Part shown: positions 1 to 7,935 of the stretch, one piece after another
How positions within the stretch are numbered: the first letter of the stretch is position 1
Layout: each line of letters starts with the position of its first letter
Source of the DNA: Streptomyces sp. CB03234
Lineage (GTDB): Bacteria; Actinomycetota; Actinomycetes; Streptomycetales; Streptomycetaceae
Length of the DNA: 64,000 nucleotides
NCBI RefSeq assembly: GCF_001905885.1
Contig: NZ_LIYH01000001.1
Location: 1,242,169 to 1,306,168 of the forward strand
Reading direction: 5' to 3'
The notes under the pieces: model-generated
What the model saw: the letters and a program-made list of their open reading frames with translations, nothing else
The model's database searches: none
What the model was told of the DNA's origin: nothing
Program-made: the position numbers and the translations under genes

Positions 1-1271
1 AGGCGGGCCATCGTCGCGCCCCGGTCCGTCACCCGGCCCGCCGCGTCCACGGCGCCGATCGCCGCCAGCACCGACCGCGCGGCGGCCATCGCACCCGCGG
101 GCGGCGCGTCAAGCAGCGCCAGCCCCGCCGCGTCCGGGTCGCCCCAGGCGGCCGCCTGGAGCGCGAACGCGGCCAGGTCGGCCACCTGGATCTCGGGCGC
201 CGGGAAGCGCGGCAGGCGCCCGTCCTCCGCCTCCGCCCAGCACCGGTACACCACGCCCGGTGCCTCCCGCCCGGCACGCCCCGCACGCTGTCGGGCGGCC
301 GCCCTGGACGCTCGTACCGTCGTCAGTGACCCGAGGCCCCGCGCGTGGTCCACGCGCGGCTCACGGGCCAGCCCGGAGTCGACCACCACCCGCACCCCCG
401 GGACCGTCAGCGACGACTCGGCCACCGACGTCGCCAGCACCACCCGGCGCCCCGAAACGGAACCGGCCAGCACCGCGTCCTGAACCGCCGCCGGCGCCCG
501 CCCGTGCACCTGGAGCACCTCCGCGTCCACGGACGACAGGAGCCCCGCCACGCGCGCGATCTCCCCCACCCCGGGCAGGAAGCACAGCACGTCCCCCGAG
601 CACTCCGCCAGCGCCCGCCGCACCACCGCCGCGACATGCGCCAGCAGCGCCGGGTCCACCCTCATCCCGTGCGGCGGCCGCACGGACGACGCCGGGGGTG
701 CCCACACCACCTCCACCGGATGGGCCACCCCCTCCGCCTCCACCACCGGCGCGCCGCCCAGCAGCCGCGCCCAGCCCTCCGCGTCGGTCGTCGCGGAGGC
801 GGCCACCAGCCGCAGCTCGGGCCGCAGGGCCGCCCGTACGTCCAGCAGGAAGGCCGCGGCGGTGTCCGCGTCCAGGTGCCGCTCATGGCACTCGTCGAGG
901 ATCACCACGTCCACGCCGGGCAGCTCCTGGTCCCGCTGGAGCCGCTGGAGCAGCACGCCCGTGGTCACCACCTCGACGACCGTCTCGCGCGACACGACCC
1001 GCTCGCCGCGCACCGTGAAGCCCACCCGGCCACCCACCGGCTCGCCCAGCAGCCACGCCATCCGCCGGGCCGCCGCCCTCGCCGCGATCCGCCGCGGCTC
1101 GGCGACCACCACCCGGGCGCCGCGTTCGGCCAGCGCCAAGGGCACCAGCGTCGTCTTGCCGGTCCCGGGCGGCGCGCACAGCACCGCCGCCCCGTGCCCG
1201 TCCAGCGCCCGTTCCAGGGCGGGCAGGGCGGTACGTACGGGAAGGCCCAGGGCCTCGTCCCGGAGCCGCAT
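1..1271 (-). CDS. hrpB: ATP-dependent RNA helicase HrpB, C-terminal end cut by window edge
   Basis: DEAH-box RNA helicase of the HrpB family; the cellular RNA substrate in actinobacteria is not established. About 423 residues are visible. Walker A APPGTGKT lies near residues 33-40 and the Walker B box is DECH near 126-129; the second RecA-like domain follows, with an SATTDAE motif III region and a QRAGRAGR motif VI. The C-terminal HrpB domain would lie beyond the left edge, since no stop codon is reached. The ATG at 1271 overlaps the TGA of the upstream methyltransferase (TGATG), so the two are probably translationally coupled. The fold assignment is secure; the exact cellular role is known family information only. 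Confidence 0.9.
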   Translation of the reverse strand, partial: MRLRDEALGLPVRTALPALERALDGHGAAVLCAPPGTGKTTLVPLALAERGARVVVAEPRRIAARAAARRMAWLLGEPVGGRVGFTVRGERVVSRETVVEVVTTGVLLQRLQRDQELPGVDVVILDECHERHLDADTAAAFLLDVRAALRPELRLVAASATTDAEGWARLLGGAPVVEAEGVAHPVEVVWAPPASSVRPPHGMRVDPALLAHVAAVVRRALAECSGDVLCFLPGVGEIARVAGLLSSVDAEVLQVHGRAPAAVQDAVLAGSVSGRRVVLATSVAESSLTVPGVRVVVDSGLAREPRVDHARGLGSLTTVRASRAAARQRAGRAGREAPGVVYRCWAEAEDGRLPRFPAPEIQVADLAAFALQAAAWGDPDAAGLALLDAPPAGAMAAARSVLAAIGAVDAAGRVTDRGATMAR

Positions 1272-2065
1272 CACGCGCGCTCGCACACGAAGACGGCCGT
1301 GCCCGGGATCAGGTTTCCGCGCAAGGGGGACCAGCCGCCCCACTCCTGGGTGTTCCAGGCGGGCCACTCCGGCTCGACCAGGTCCACCAGCCGGAACCCG
1401 CCCGCCACGACGTCCCGCACCCGGTCCCCGAGGGTCCGGTGGTGCTCCACGTACACGGCATCGCCCTCCTCGTCCTGCTCCACATAAGGGGTGCGGTCGA
1501 AGTAGGAGGCGGACACCGACAGGCCCTCCGGACCCGGCTCGTCGGGGAAGGCCCACCGGATCGGATGGGTCACGGAGAACACCCACCGTCCGCCCGGCCG
1601 CAGCACCCTGCGCACCTCCTTGAAGACCCGTACCGGATCGGCCACGAAGGGCACCGCCCCGTACGCCGAACACGCCAGGTCGAAGGAGCCGTCCCGGAAC
1701 GGCAGCGCCGTGGCGTCGGCCTCCACCAGGGGCACGTCCCGGCCGATACGGAGGGCGTGCTGGAGCTGCCGGTGGGACAGGTCCAGCGCGACGGGACGCG
1801 CCCCTTGCGCGGCCAGCCAGCGCGAACACTGGGCGGCGCCCGCGCCGATCTCCAGTACGTCCCGCCCCTCGACGTCTCCCAGGAGACCCGCGTCGGCCTC
1901 GTCCAGTCCCTCCGGCCCCCACACGAACCGGTCGTCCCCGAGGAACGCCCCGTGCTCGCTCTGGTACTCGTCCGCGTTCCGGTCCCACCAGCCACGGCTC
2001 GCCCGGCTGCTCTCCACGTCACCGGCGTGGCGCCGAGTGGCTTCAGGCTCGTACTCTTGGATCAT
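1271..2065 (-). CDS. class I SAM-dependent methyltransferase
   Basis: 264 residues with a Rossmann-like methyltransferase core. The motif I glycine loop is EIGAGAAQCSRWL (about residues 91-103), an acidic motif II (ALDLSHRQ) follows, then a motif IV-like SAYGAVPFV and the post-core RVLRPGGRWVFSVTHP typical of the Methyltransf_11 group. The substrate cannot be read from sequence. It is the first gene of a two-gene leftward operon with hrpB (TGATG overlap). It is divergent from rpsA across a 350-bp spacer. Confidence 0.85.
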   Translation of the reverse strand: MIQEYEPEATRRHAGDVESSRASRGWWDRNADEYQSEHGAFLGDDRFVWGPEGLDEADAGLLGDVEGRDVLEIGAGAAQCSRWLAAQGARPVALDLSHRQLQHALRIGRDVPLVEADATALPFRDGSFDLACSAYGAVPFVADPVRVFKEVRRVLRPGGRWVFSVTHPIRWAFPDEPGPEGLSVSASYFDRTPYVEQDEEGDAVYVEHHRTLGDRVRDVVAGGFRLVDLVEPEWPAWNTQEWGGWSPLRGNLIPGTAVFVCERA

Positions 2066-2188
2066 CCCGCCCGCCGTTGTAGGTTGCGCACGGCTCCGCG
2101 AAGGCGGTGGCCGCGGCCACGATGGCCTTGGGAAACTTTAAATGTGCCGGGTATGCGACGTTCTGCCCCGGGTGTGCGCCTTCGCGCA

Positions 2189-2217
2189 TTGACCGTGTCC
2201 GGCCGTCCCCGTATGCT
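2189..2217 (+). promoter_or_regulatory. rpsA promoter, HrdB/sigma70 type
   Basis: TTGACC (2189-2194) is separated by exactly 17 nt from TATGCT (2212-2217), a near-consensus housekeeping promoter. Transcription would start near 2224 and leave a leader of about 190 nt before rpsA. The rest of the 2066-2415 divergent spacer shows no gene. The frame is open upstream of the rpsA ATG, but that stretch lacks ribosomal protein S1 similarity. Confidence 0.8.
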
Positions 2218-2415
2218 AAAGGTTGCGCTGCGGGCCTGCGCGCCTCAGACGGAGCAGGTCGCGCTCGCATCTGTTGTATGTCCCCTCGGTTGTCGAGGCG
2301 CCTCCCCTGGCGGGGTTGGGCGCTTCCTTGGCTGTCCGGCTTCTTCAGCTGCGATACGGGCTCTCGGCGTAGCAGTACCTACGACTTCAATGTCCGTACC
2401 GGAGCCCTTTCCCAC

Positions 2416-3921
2416 ATGACGAGCAGCACCGAGACCACCGCCACCACCCCGCAGGTTGCGGTCAACGACATCGGTAACGAGGAAGCCTTCCTCGCCGCGA
2501 TCGACGAGACGATCAAGTACTTCAACGACGGCGACATCGTCGACGGCGTCATCGTGAAGGTCGACCGGGACGAGGTCCTGCTCGACATCGGTTACAAGAC
2601 CGAAGGTGTCATCCCGAGCCGCGAGCTCTCGATCAAGCACGACGTCGACCCGAACGAGGTCGTCAAGGTCGGCGACGAGATCGAGGCCCTTGTTCTCCAG
2701 AAGGAGGACAAGGAAGGCCGCCTGATCCTCTCGAAGAAGCGCGCCCAGTACGAGCGTGCCTGGGGCACCATCGAGAAGATCAAGGAAGAGGACGGCATCG
2801 TCACCGGCACCGTCATCGAGGTGGTCAAGGGTGGTCTCATCCTCGACATCGGCCTCCGTGGCTTCCTGCCGGCCTCCCTCGTCGAGATGCGCCGTGTCCG
2901 CGACCTCCAGCCCTACGTGGGCAAGGAGCTCGAGGCGAAGATCATCGAGCTGGACAAGAACCGCAACAACGTGGTCCTGTCCCGCCGCGCCTGGCTCGAG
3001 CAGACCCAGTCCGAGGTGCGCCAGACGTTCCTCACGACCCTGCAGAAGGGTCAGGTCCGCTCCGGCGTCGTCTCCTCGATCGTCAACTTCGGTGCGTTCG
3101 TGGACCTGGGTGGCGTCGACGGCCTGGTGCACGTCTCCGAGCTGTCCTGGAAGCACATCGACCACCCGTCCGAGGTTGTCGAGGTCGGCCAGGAGGTCAC
3201 CGTCGAGGTTCTCGACGTGGACATGGACCGCGAGCGTGTCTCCCTGTCGCTGAAGGCGACGCAGGAGGACCCGTGGCAGCAGTTCGCCCGTACGCACCAG
3301 ATCGGTCAGGTCGTCCCGGGTAAGGTCACCAAGCTGGTTCCGTTCGGTGCGTTCGTCCGCGTGGACGAGGGCATCGAGGGTCTGGTCCACATCTCCGAGC
3401 TGGCCGAGCGCCACGTGGAGATCCCGGAGCAGGTCGTCCAGGTCAACGACGAGATCTTCGTCAAGGTCATCGACATCGACCTCGAGCGCCGTCGCATCAG
3501 CCTCTCGCTGAAGCAGGCCAACGAGTCCTTCGGTGCCGACCCGGCCTCGGTCGAGTTCGACCCGACCCTGTACGGCATGGCCGCGTCGTACGACGACCAG
3601 GGCAACTACATCTACCCCGAGGGCTTCGACCCGGAGACCAACGACTGGCTGCCGGGCTACGAGGCCCAGCGCGAGGCGTGGGAGACCCAGTACGCCGAGG
3701 CGCAGCAGCGCTTCGAGCAGCACCAGGCCCAGGTCATCAAGTCCCGCGAGGCCGACGAGGCCGCCGCTGCCGAGGGTGGCGCCGCCGCCGCTGCGGCCGG
3801 TGCCCCGGCGGGTGCCGCTGGTGGTTCGTACTCCTCGGAGTCGGACGACAACTCCGGCGCCCTGGCGTCGGACGAGGCCCTGGCTGCCCTTCGCGAGAAG
3901 CTGGCCGGCGGCCAGAGCTGA
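2416..3921 (+). CDS. rpsA: 30S ribosomal protein S1
   Basis: 501 residues. It binds mRNA at the 30S platform and helps translation initiation. Four S1/OB-fold repeats are visible: about residues 37-107, 125-190, 212-280 and 297-366. Repeats 3 and 4 carry the classic GxVxxxxxFGAFVxL and GLVHxSELS motifs. The last ~130 residues are acidic and Ala/Gly-rich and not conserved. The four-repeat form is usual for actinobacteria (six repeats in E. coli). The ATG at 2416 is chosen because the first S1 repeat begins shortly after it and the upstream in-frame codons lie in the promoter and leader. Codon use is strongly biased, with many GAG/AAG/GTC codons, as in highly expressed genes. A terminator follows. 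Confidence 0.97.
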   Translation: MTSSTETTATTPQVAVNDIGNEEAFLAAIDETIKYFNDGDIVDGVIVKVDRDEVLLDIGYKTEGVIPSRELSIKHDVDPNEVVKVGDEIEALVLQKEDKEGRLILSKKRAQYERAWGTIEKIKEEDGIVTGTVIEVVKGGLILDIGLRGFLPASLVEMRRVRDLQPYVGKELEAKIIELDKNRNNVVLSRRAWLEQTQSEVRQTFLTTLQKGQVRSGVVSSIVNFGAFVDLGGVDGLVHVSELSWKHIDHPSEVVEVGQEVTVEVLDVDMDRERVSLSLKATQEDPWQQFARTHQIGQVVPGKVTKLVPFGAFVRVDEGIEGLVHISELAERHVEIPEQVVQVNDEIFVKVIDIDLERRRISLSLKQANESFGADPASVEFDPTLYGMAASYDDQGNYIYPEGFDPETNDWLPGYEAQREAWETQYAEAQQRFEQHQAQVIKSREADEAAAAEGGAAAAAAGAPAGAAGGSYSSESDDNSGALASDEALAALREKLAGGQS

Positions 3922-3960
3922 GGCTCCGGCTGCACCGCTGAGCGGTAAGCAGTAGTCAGC

Positions 3961-3996
3961 ACTGAGGCCCGTCCCCGGAAGGGGGCGGGCCTCAGT
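3961..3996 (+). terminator. rpsA terminator hairpin
   Basis: A 16-bp stem beginning ACTGAGGCCCG and closing CGGGCCTCAGT around a GGAA loop, about 40 nt after the rpsA stop. There is no clear U-tract, which is usual in Streptomyces. Confidence 0.85.
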
Positions 3997-4003
3997 CGTG
4001 TGT

Positions 4004-4198
4004 TCACCCCGTGACCGGCACGCCCGGTGTGACCGGGCCGCGGCCACCGGTGCGGCTGTTGTCCGCGTACACCGTCGTACGGCACGAGGACGAGTGGTGC
4101 GGGGCATGGATCGCGTACCGGTCGGGGCCCGTGGCGCCGGTCAGGTCGGCCTTGTTGGCGCGGAAGACGGTGCCGCAGCTTCCTGAACTGGCGTGCTG
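4004..4198 (-). pseudogene. possible remnant of a small secreted protein gene
   Basis: On the minus strand a frame ending with TGA at 4006-4004 has almost pure G/C third positions and a protein-like stretch (SGSCGTVFRANKADLTGATG, later TTVYADNSRTGGRGPVTPG). No ATG or GTG precedes it in frame and no signal peptide or RBS was found. It therefore looks like the C-terminal end of a lost gene. The plus-strand ORF 4011-4358 shares the same third-codon bases, so codon bias cannot decide the strand; the plus translation looks less protein-like. The family was not recognised. It fills most of the 3922-4360 spacer. Confidence 0.3.
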
Positions 4199-4360
4199 CC
4201 CCGTGACCGTAGGGACGGGGTGTGGGCATGTCAAGGTCTGGATCAAGGACCCCCGCACGGCCCGCCATGGAGGCCCGGCAGGCCGGATATGGGCCCCGGT
4301 GGGGAATGCCGGTACGGCGAGTGACGTTCTTCCGTACGAACACGAGGAGGAGCGGTAATC

Positions 4361-5299
4361 GTGCTTGATCCGCAGGGTTTGTACGAATGGGAGCCGAAGG
4401 GCCTGGCTGTCGTCGACATGGCGCTGGCGCAGGAGTCGGCCGGCCTGGTCATGCTCTACCACTTCGACGGATACATCGACGCGGGTGAGGCCGGCGAGCA
4501 GATCGTCGACAGCCTGCTGGACTCGCAGCCCCACCAAGTGGTGGCCCGCTTCGACCACGACAGGCTCGTGGACTACCGGGCGCGCCGTCCGCTGCTCACG
4601 TTCAGGCGCGACCGCTGGACCGAGTACGAGGTCCCGGCCATCGAGGTCCGCCTCCTTCAGGACGCGACCGGGGCGCCCTTCCTCCTGCTGTCCGGGCCCG
4701 AGCCGGACGTGGAGTGGGAGCGGTTCGCCATGGCCGTCCGGCAGATCGTCGAGCGGCTCGGGGTGCGGCTTTCGGTCAACTTCCACGGCATCCCCATGGG
4801 CGTCCCCCACACCCGTCCCGTCGGCCTCACCCCGCACGGCAACCGCACCGACCTGATGCCGGGGCACCTCAGCCCGTTCGACGAGGCACAGGTGCCGGGC
4901 AGCGCCGAGTCGCTGATCGAGTACCGGCTGATGGAGGCCGGGCACGACGTCCTCGGTGTCGCCGCCCACGTGCCGCACTATGTGGCCCGGTCCGCCTACC
5001 CGGACGCGGCGCTGACCGCCGTGGAGGCCATCACGGCGGCGACCGGCCTCGTCCTGCCCGGCATCGCGCACACGCTGCGTACGCAGGCCCAGCGCACCCA
5101 GACCGAGATCGAGCGGCAGATCGGCGAGGGCGACGAAGAGCTGACCGCGCTCGTTCAGGGGCTGGAGCACCAGTACGACGCGATGGCCGGCGCCGAGACC
5201 CGCGGCAGCCTGGTCGCCGAACCGGTGGACCTGCCCTCGGCGGACGAGCTCGGCCGCGAGTTCGAGCGGTTCCTCGCCGAGCGGGAGGGCGACCTGTAG
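4361..5299 (+). CDS. PAC2 family protein
   Basis: 312 residues resembling the PAC2 (proteasome assembly chaperone 2) superfamily found in actinobacteria; its bacterial function is not settled. The PAC2 core spans about residues 18-240, with [20 protein letters not shown] near the start, a mid-region [15 protein letters not shown] and a conserved [11 protein letters not shown]. The last ~60 residues are charged and helical ([20 protein letters not shown]). The GTG start at 4361 has GAGGAGG about 10 nt upstream. It is followed by a 25-bp tandem repeat and then coaE, so it may be transcribed with coaE. Confidence 0.85.
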   Translation: MLDPQGLYEWEPKGLAVVDMALAQESAGLVMLYHFDGYIDAGEAGEQIVDSLLDSQPHQVVARFDHDRLVDYRARRPLLTFRRDRWTEYEVPAIEVRLLQDATGAPFLLLSGPEPDVEWERFAMAVRQIVERLGVRLSVNFHGIPMGVPHTRPVGLTPHGNRTDLMPGHLSPFDEAQVPGSAESLIEYRLMEAGHDVLGVAAHVPHYVARSAYPDAALTAVEAITAATGLVLPGIAHTLRTQAQRTQTEIERQIGEGDEELTALVQGLEHQYDAMAGAETRGSLVAEPVDLPSADELGREFERFLAEREGDL

Positions 5300-5300
5300 G

Positions 5301-5389
5301 GGCCCGTCTCCAGGCTGGTCCCGAGGGCCCGTCTTCAGGCCGGTCCCGAGGGCCCGTCTTCAGGCCGGTCCCGAGGGCCCGTCTCCAGG
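5301..5389 (+). repeat. 25-bp tandem repeat, about 3.5 copies
   Basis: The unit is GGCCCGTCTTCAGGCCGGTC followed by CCGAG. It starts at 5301, 5326, 5351 and (partial) 5376, with only T/C differences. It sits directly after the PAC2 stop and before coaE. Confidence 0.9.
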
Positions 5390-5419
5390 GCCCGTCCGGT
5401 AGGGCCTAGGCTTCCGGTC

Positions 5420-6043
5420 ATGCTGAAGGTTGGGTTGACCGGCGGAATCGGCGCCGGGAAGAGCGAGGTGTCGCGGCTGCTCTCGTCGTACGGGGCGGTG
5501 CTCGTCGACGCCGACAAGATCGCCCGCGAGGTCGTAGCGCCCGGAACACCTGGGCTCGCGGCCGTCGTGGCGGCGTTCGGGCCGGACATCCTCACGGCCG
5601 AGGGCACCCTCGACCGGCCCAGGCTCGGTTCGATCGTCTTCTCCGACCCCGAGCGGCTGGCCACGCTCAACGGCATCGTCCACCCCCTCGTCGGCGCCCG
5701 CTCCGCGGAACTCGAAGCCGCGGCGGGGCCCGACGCGGTGGTCGTCCACGACGTACCGCTGCTCACGGAGAACGGCCTGGCGCCGCTCTACGACGTCGTC
5801 GTGGTCGTCGACGCGTCCCCCGAGACCCAGCTGGACCGGCTCCTCAGGCTGCGCGGCATGACGGAGGCCGAGGCCCGCGCCCGGATGGCCGCACAGGCCA
5901 CCCGGGAACAGCGGCGAGCCGTCGCGGACCTGATCATCGACAACGACGGGCCGCTGGAGGACCTGGAACCGCAGGTCCGCAAGGTCTGGCAGCAGCTGAC
6001 CGAACGGGCCGCCACCCGTCCGCCGGCCCACCCGGACGAGTGA
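5420..6043 (+). CDS. coaE: dephospho-CoA kinase
   Basis: 207 residues. It phosphorylates the ribose 3'-OH of dephospho-CoA with ATP, the last step of coenzyme A synthesis, in the cytosol. The P-loop GGIGAGKS is at residues 8-15. [11 protein letters not shown] is the CoA-site DAD motif (about 29-39) and the family signature [13 protein letters not shown] lies near 110-122. The length is normal. It lies downstream of the PAC2 gene after a repeat-filled spacer and just upstream of a TPR gene. Confidence 0.95.
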   Translation: MLKVGLTGGIGAGKSEVSRLLSSYGAVLVDADKIAREVVAPGTPGLAAVVAAFGPDILTAEGTLDRPRLGSIVFSDPERLATLNGIVHPLVGARSAELEAAAGPDAVVVHDVPLLTENGLAPLYDVVVVVDASPETQLDRLLRLRGMTEAEARARMAAQATREQRRAVADLIIDNDGPLEDLEPQVRKVWQQLTERAATRPPAHPDE

Positions 6044-6126
6044 GCGCGAACGCGCCCGGCGACGGGGGAGGAATACCGCCCGCGCCGGGCATGTTGAACC
6101 GCCGCAGCCGAGGGAAGGATGCGAGC

Positions 6127-6519
6127 GTGCCCGAAACCAATCCGGAGACCCACGTCATCGACTTCCGCGCGGCGGAGCAGCTGCTCGCCGCCCGGGACCC
6201 ACGCGGCGCGGTCAAGCTGCTCGATTCCGTGATCGCGGCCCATCCCGAGAACACCGCAGCCCGCCTCCTGCGCGCCCGCGCCTTCTTCGCGGCCGCCCAG
6301 CTGCGACCGGCGGAGCTGGAGTTCGAACTGGTCCTGGAGCGGGAGCCGGACAACGCGTTCGCGCACTTCGCACTGGCCCGCACCTTCCAGCGCTCCGGCC
6401 GCCCCGACCAGGCCAAGCGTCACTTCCGCCTGGCCGCCGCCCTGGACCCGAAGCCGGAGTACCTCGAGGCGGCGCGGTTCCCTGTCGACTTCCCGCCCGG
6501 CGTCCCGCCCGAGGAATGA
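6127..6519 (+). CDS. tetratricopeptide repeat protein
   Basis: 130 residues with about three TPR units: AAEQLLAARDPRGAVKLLDS, then the helices around NTAARLLRARAFFAAAQ, then DNAFAHFALARTFQRSGRPD. Such proteins are protein-binding scaffolds; no partner can be named. The GTG at 6127 is preferred because AGGGAAGGA (6111-6119) sits 7 nt upstream. An ATG at 6040 would add a low-complexity, non-TPR leader. It is probably cotranscribed with coaE. Confidence 0.8.
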   Translation: MPETNPETHVIDFRAAEQLLAARDPRGAVKLLDSVIAAHPENTAARLLRARAFFAAAQLRPAELEFELVLEREPDNAFAHFALARTFQRSGRPDQAKRHFRLAAALDPKPEYLEAARFPVDFPPGVPPEE

Positions 6520-6532
6520 CCGGGCCCGTACG

Positions 6533-6805
6533 TCAGCGGCCGCCGAAGTCCCCGTCGTCCGGTTCGTACGGGGGGACGTCGCGGCCCGGCTGGTAGTGCG
6601 GGCCCTGGCGGATGTGGCGCAGGATGACCACGAGGTCCACCAGGACGACCACGGCCAGCAGGCCGCAGGCCGCCGCCCAGCCGGGCCGGCCGGCCAGGGC
6701 GAAGGCCGCCGTTCCGGCGCCCGCCCAGATCAGGCCCCACATGCTCAGCCAGAAGCGGATCCGGAGGGGGCTGCGTGCGGTTCTCGGTTCACTGCCAGTA
6801 CGCAT
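6533..6805 (-). CDS. small two-TM membrane protein, DUF6343-like
   Basis: 90 residues. A basic N-terminus (RTGSEPRTARSPLRIR) is followed by two hydrophobic helices: about residues 18-38 (WLSMWGLIWAGAGTAAFAL) and 44-62 (AAACGLLAVVVLVDLVVIL). A cytoplasmic-type tail with HIRQGPHYQPG and DVPPYEP follows. The pattern matches the Streptomyces DUF6343 family as I recall it; function unknown. It converges on the TPR gene with only a 13-nt gap. Confidence 0.75.
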   Translation of the reverse strand: MRTGSEPRTARSPLRIRFWLSMWGLIWAGAGTAAFALAGRPGWAAACGLLAVVVLVDLVVILRHIRQGPHYQPGRDVPPYEPDDGDFGGR

Positions 6806-6929
6806 GGTGATCGCTCTCCCGACGGGCGAGTACCCGGCACGACGCCGTTCGATCCGGCGGACGACGAGCCGGGAGGGAACAGCGATCCGCTGCCGGCGGT
6901 TCGGGTCGCATGAGCGGACGGATGCGTGA

Positions 6930-7221
6930 GGGACACCAGGGCACGGCCTCGGGGCGATCACCTCGGGCGGCTGTGCGGCCGACCTGTACGGCAGGCTCGT
7001 GGCGGGCGACGAGCCCGGCATCGTCGCCGCTGCCGTGCCGTGCCGTGCCGTGCCGTGCGAGCCGAGCGGGGCCACCCTGCTCGAACTGTGCAGCGGGGCG
7101 GGGCGGCTGACCGGGCCGCCGGCCGGACGCGGACTGGTCGTGACAGCCGTGGACGAGTCGGCCGAGATGCCGGAACGGGTCCATGAAACGGGCCCCGGCG
7201 TCAGGACCGTACAGAGCCGTC
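6930..7221 (+). pseudogene. decayed SAM-dependent methyltransferase fragment
   Basis: A frame opened by the in-frame stop at 6927-6929 reads AADLYGRLVAGDEPGIVAA, then ATLLELCSGAGRLT, then GLVVTAVDESAEMPERV. This is the N-terminal part of a class I methyltransferase of the ADLYDRLV...LELGSGTGRLT...VTALDxSPEM type. Only about 95 residues are left. There is no start codon, the catalytic half is missing, and a TGCCG pentanucleotide run interrupts it. The remaining 6806-7344 spacer holds nothing else recognisable. Confidence 0.5.
7031..7058 (+). repeat. TGCCG pentanucleotide run
   Basis: Five perfect TGCCG copies plus TGC, inside the methyltransferase remnant. A period-5 repeat in a coding frame is slippage-prone and would shift the frame. 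Confidence 0.9.
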
Positions 7222-7344
7222 GTGGTCGAGACGTACCTGACGGACGACGGCACACGGGTGCGGGCGCGGCCGGAACACCGATGAGTTCCGGGCGGCCCTC
7301 CGGTCTACCTCCATGACACCCAACGCCCGTAGGAGGAGACCGAC

Positions 7345-7770
7345 ATGACCACCACCACCGCCCAGGCCACCGCCGCCCCTGCCCTGTCCCGTCGGGCCGG
7401 TATCGGCGTATGGACGCTGCAGATCGTCCTCGCGCTGTTCTTCGCCATTCCCAGCGCCGCGCCCAAGCTGGTCGGACACGCGTCGGCGGCGGAGTCCTTC
7501 GACGCGATCGGCCTCGGTGGCTGGTTCATGTACCTGGTCGGCGCACTAGAGCTGGCCGGTGCCATCGGGCTGGTGATACCCGTCCTGTCCGGGGTGTCGG
7601 CGCTGGCGCTGATCGGCCTGATGGCCGGCGCGCTCGTCACGCAACTGGCTTTTCTGGATGGGCAGTACTGGTTCACCCCGGTGATCTTCGCCGTGCTGCT
7701 GGCCGTCGTCGCCCGGGCCCGCCGCCACCACACCGCGCAGCTCCTGGCTCTGGTCCGCACGCGCATGTGA
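7345..7770 (+). CDS. DoxX-like membrane protein
   Basis: 141 residues with four hydrophobic segments (about 22-40, 54-74, 78-97 and 108-123). The layout and motifs (FFAIPSAAPKLVGH, then GxxELAGAIGLVIP) are typical of the DoxX-like family. These are small inner-membrane proteins sometimes linked to redox stress; the role here is unknown. The ATG has an AGGAGGAG Shine-Dalgarno 7-8 nt upstream. It stands alone between a methyltransferase remnant and the SNF2 operon. Confidence 0.8.
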   Translation: MTTTTAQATAAPALSRRAGIGVWTLQIVLALFFAIPSAAPKLVGHASAAESFDAIGLGGWFMYLVGALELAGAIGLVIPVLSGVSALALIGLMAGALVTQLAFLDGQYWFTPVIFAVLLAVVARARRHHTAQLLALVRTRM

Positions 7771-7870
7771 GCTTCGCGCCGCGTCAAGGCCGGCCTCCGA
7801 TGAGTTCGGGGGCGTGAGAGGCGGCGTCGGCCCTGTGGGAAGGGCGTGCGCCGACGGGGCTCGGGCCGAT

Positions 7871-7892
7871 TGTCAGACCCTCGCCGTAAGGT
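7871..7892 (+). promoter_or_regulatory. degenerate PafBC-type promoter before the SNF2/SWIM operon
   Basis: TGTCAGAC-N8-TAAGGT has the spacing of the TGTCRGTG-N8-TAnnnT element but two mismatches in the last two upstream-box positions. Transcription would start about 37 nt before the SNF2 ATG, which has its own GGAGGTG ribosome site. No standard -35/-10 pair is evident nearby. Confidence 0.35.
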
Positions 7893-7935
7893 CGTAGATC
7901 CACGACACGACCAGCGTGAAGGGAGGTGACCGGCC

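Noticed and set aside
2107..2415. N-terminal extension of rpsA
   Set aside because: The frame is open, but this stretch contains the -35/-10 promoter and shows no S1 similarity.
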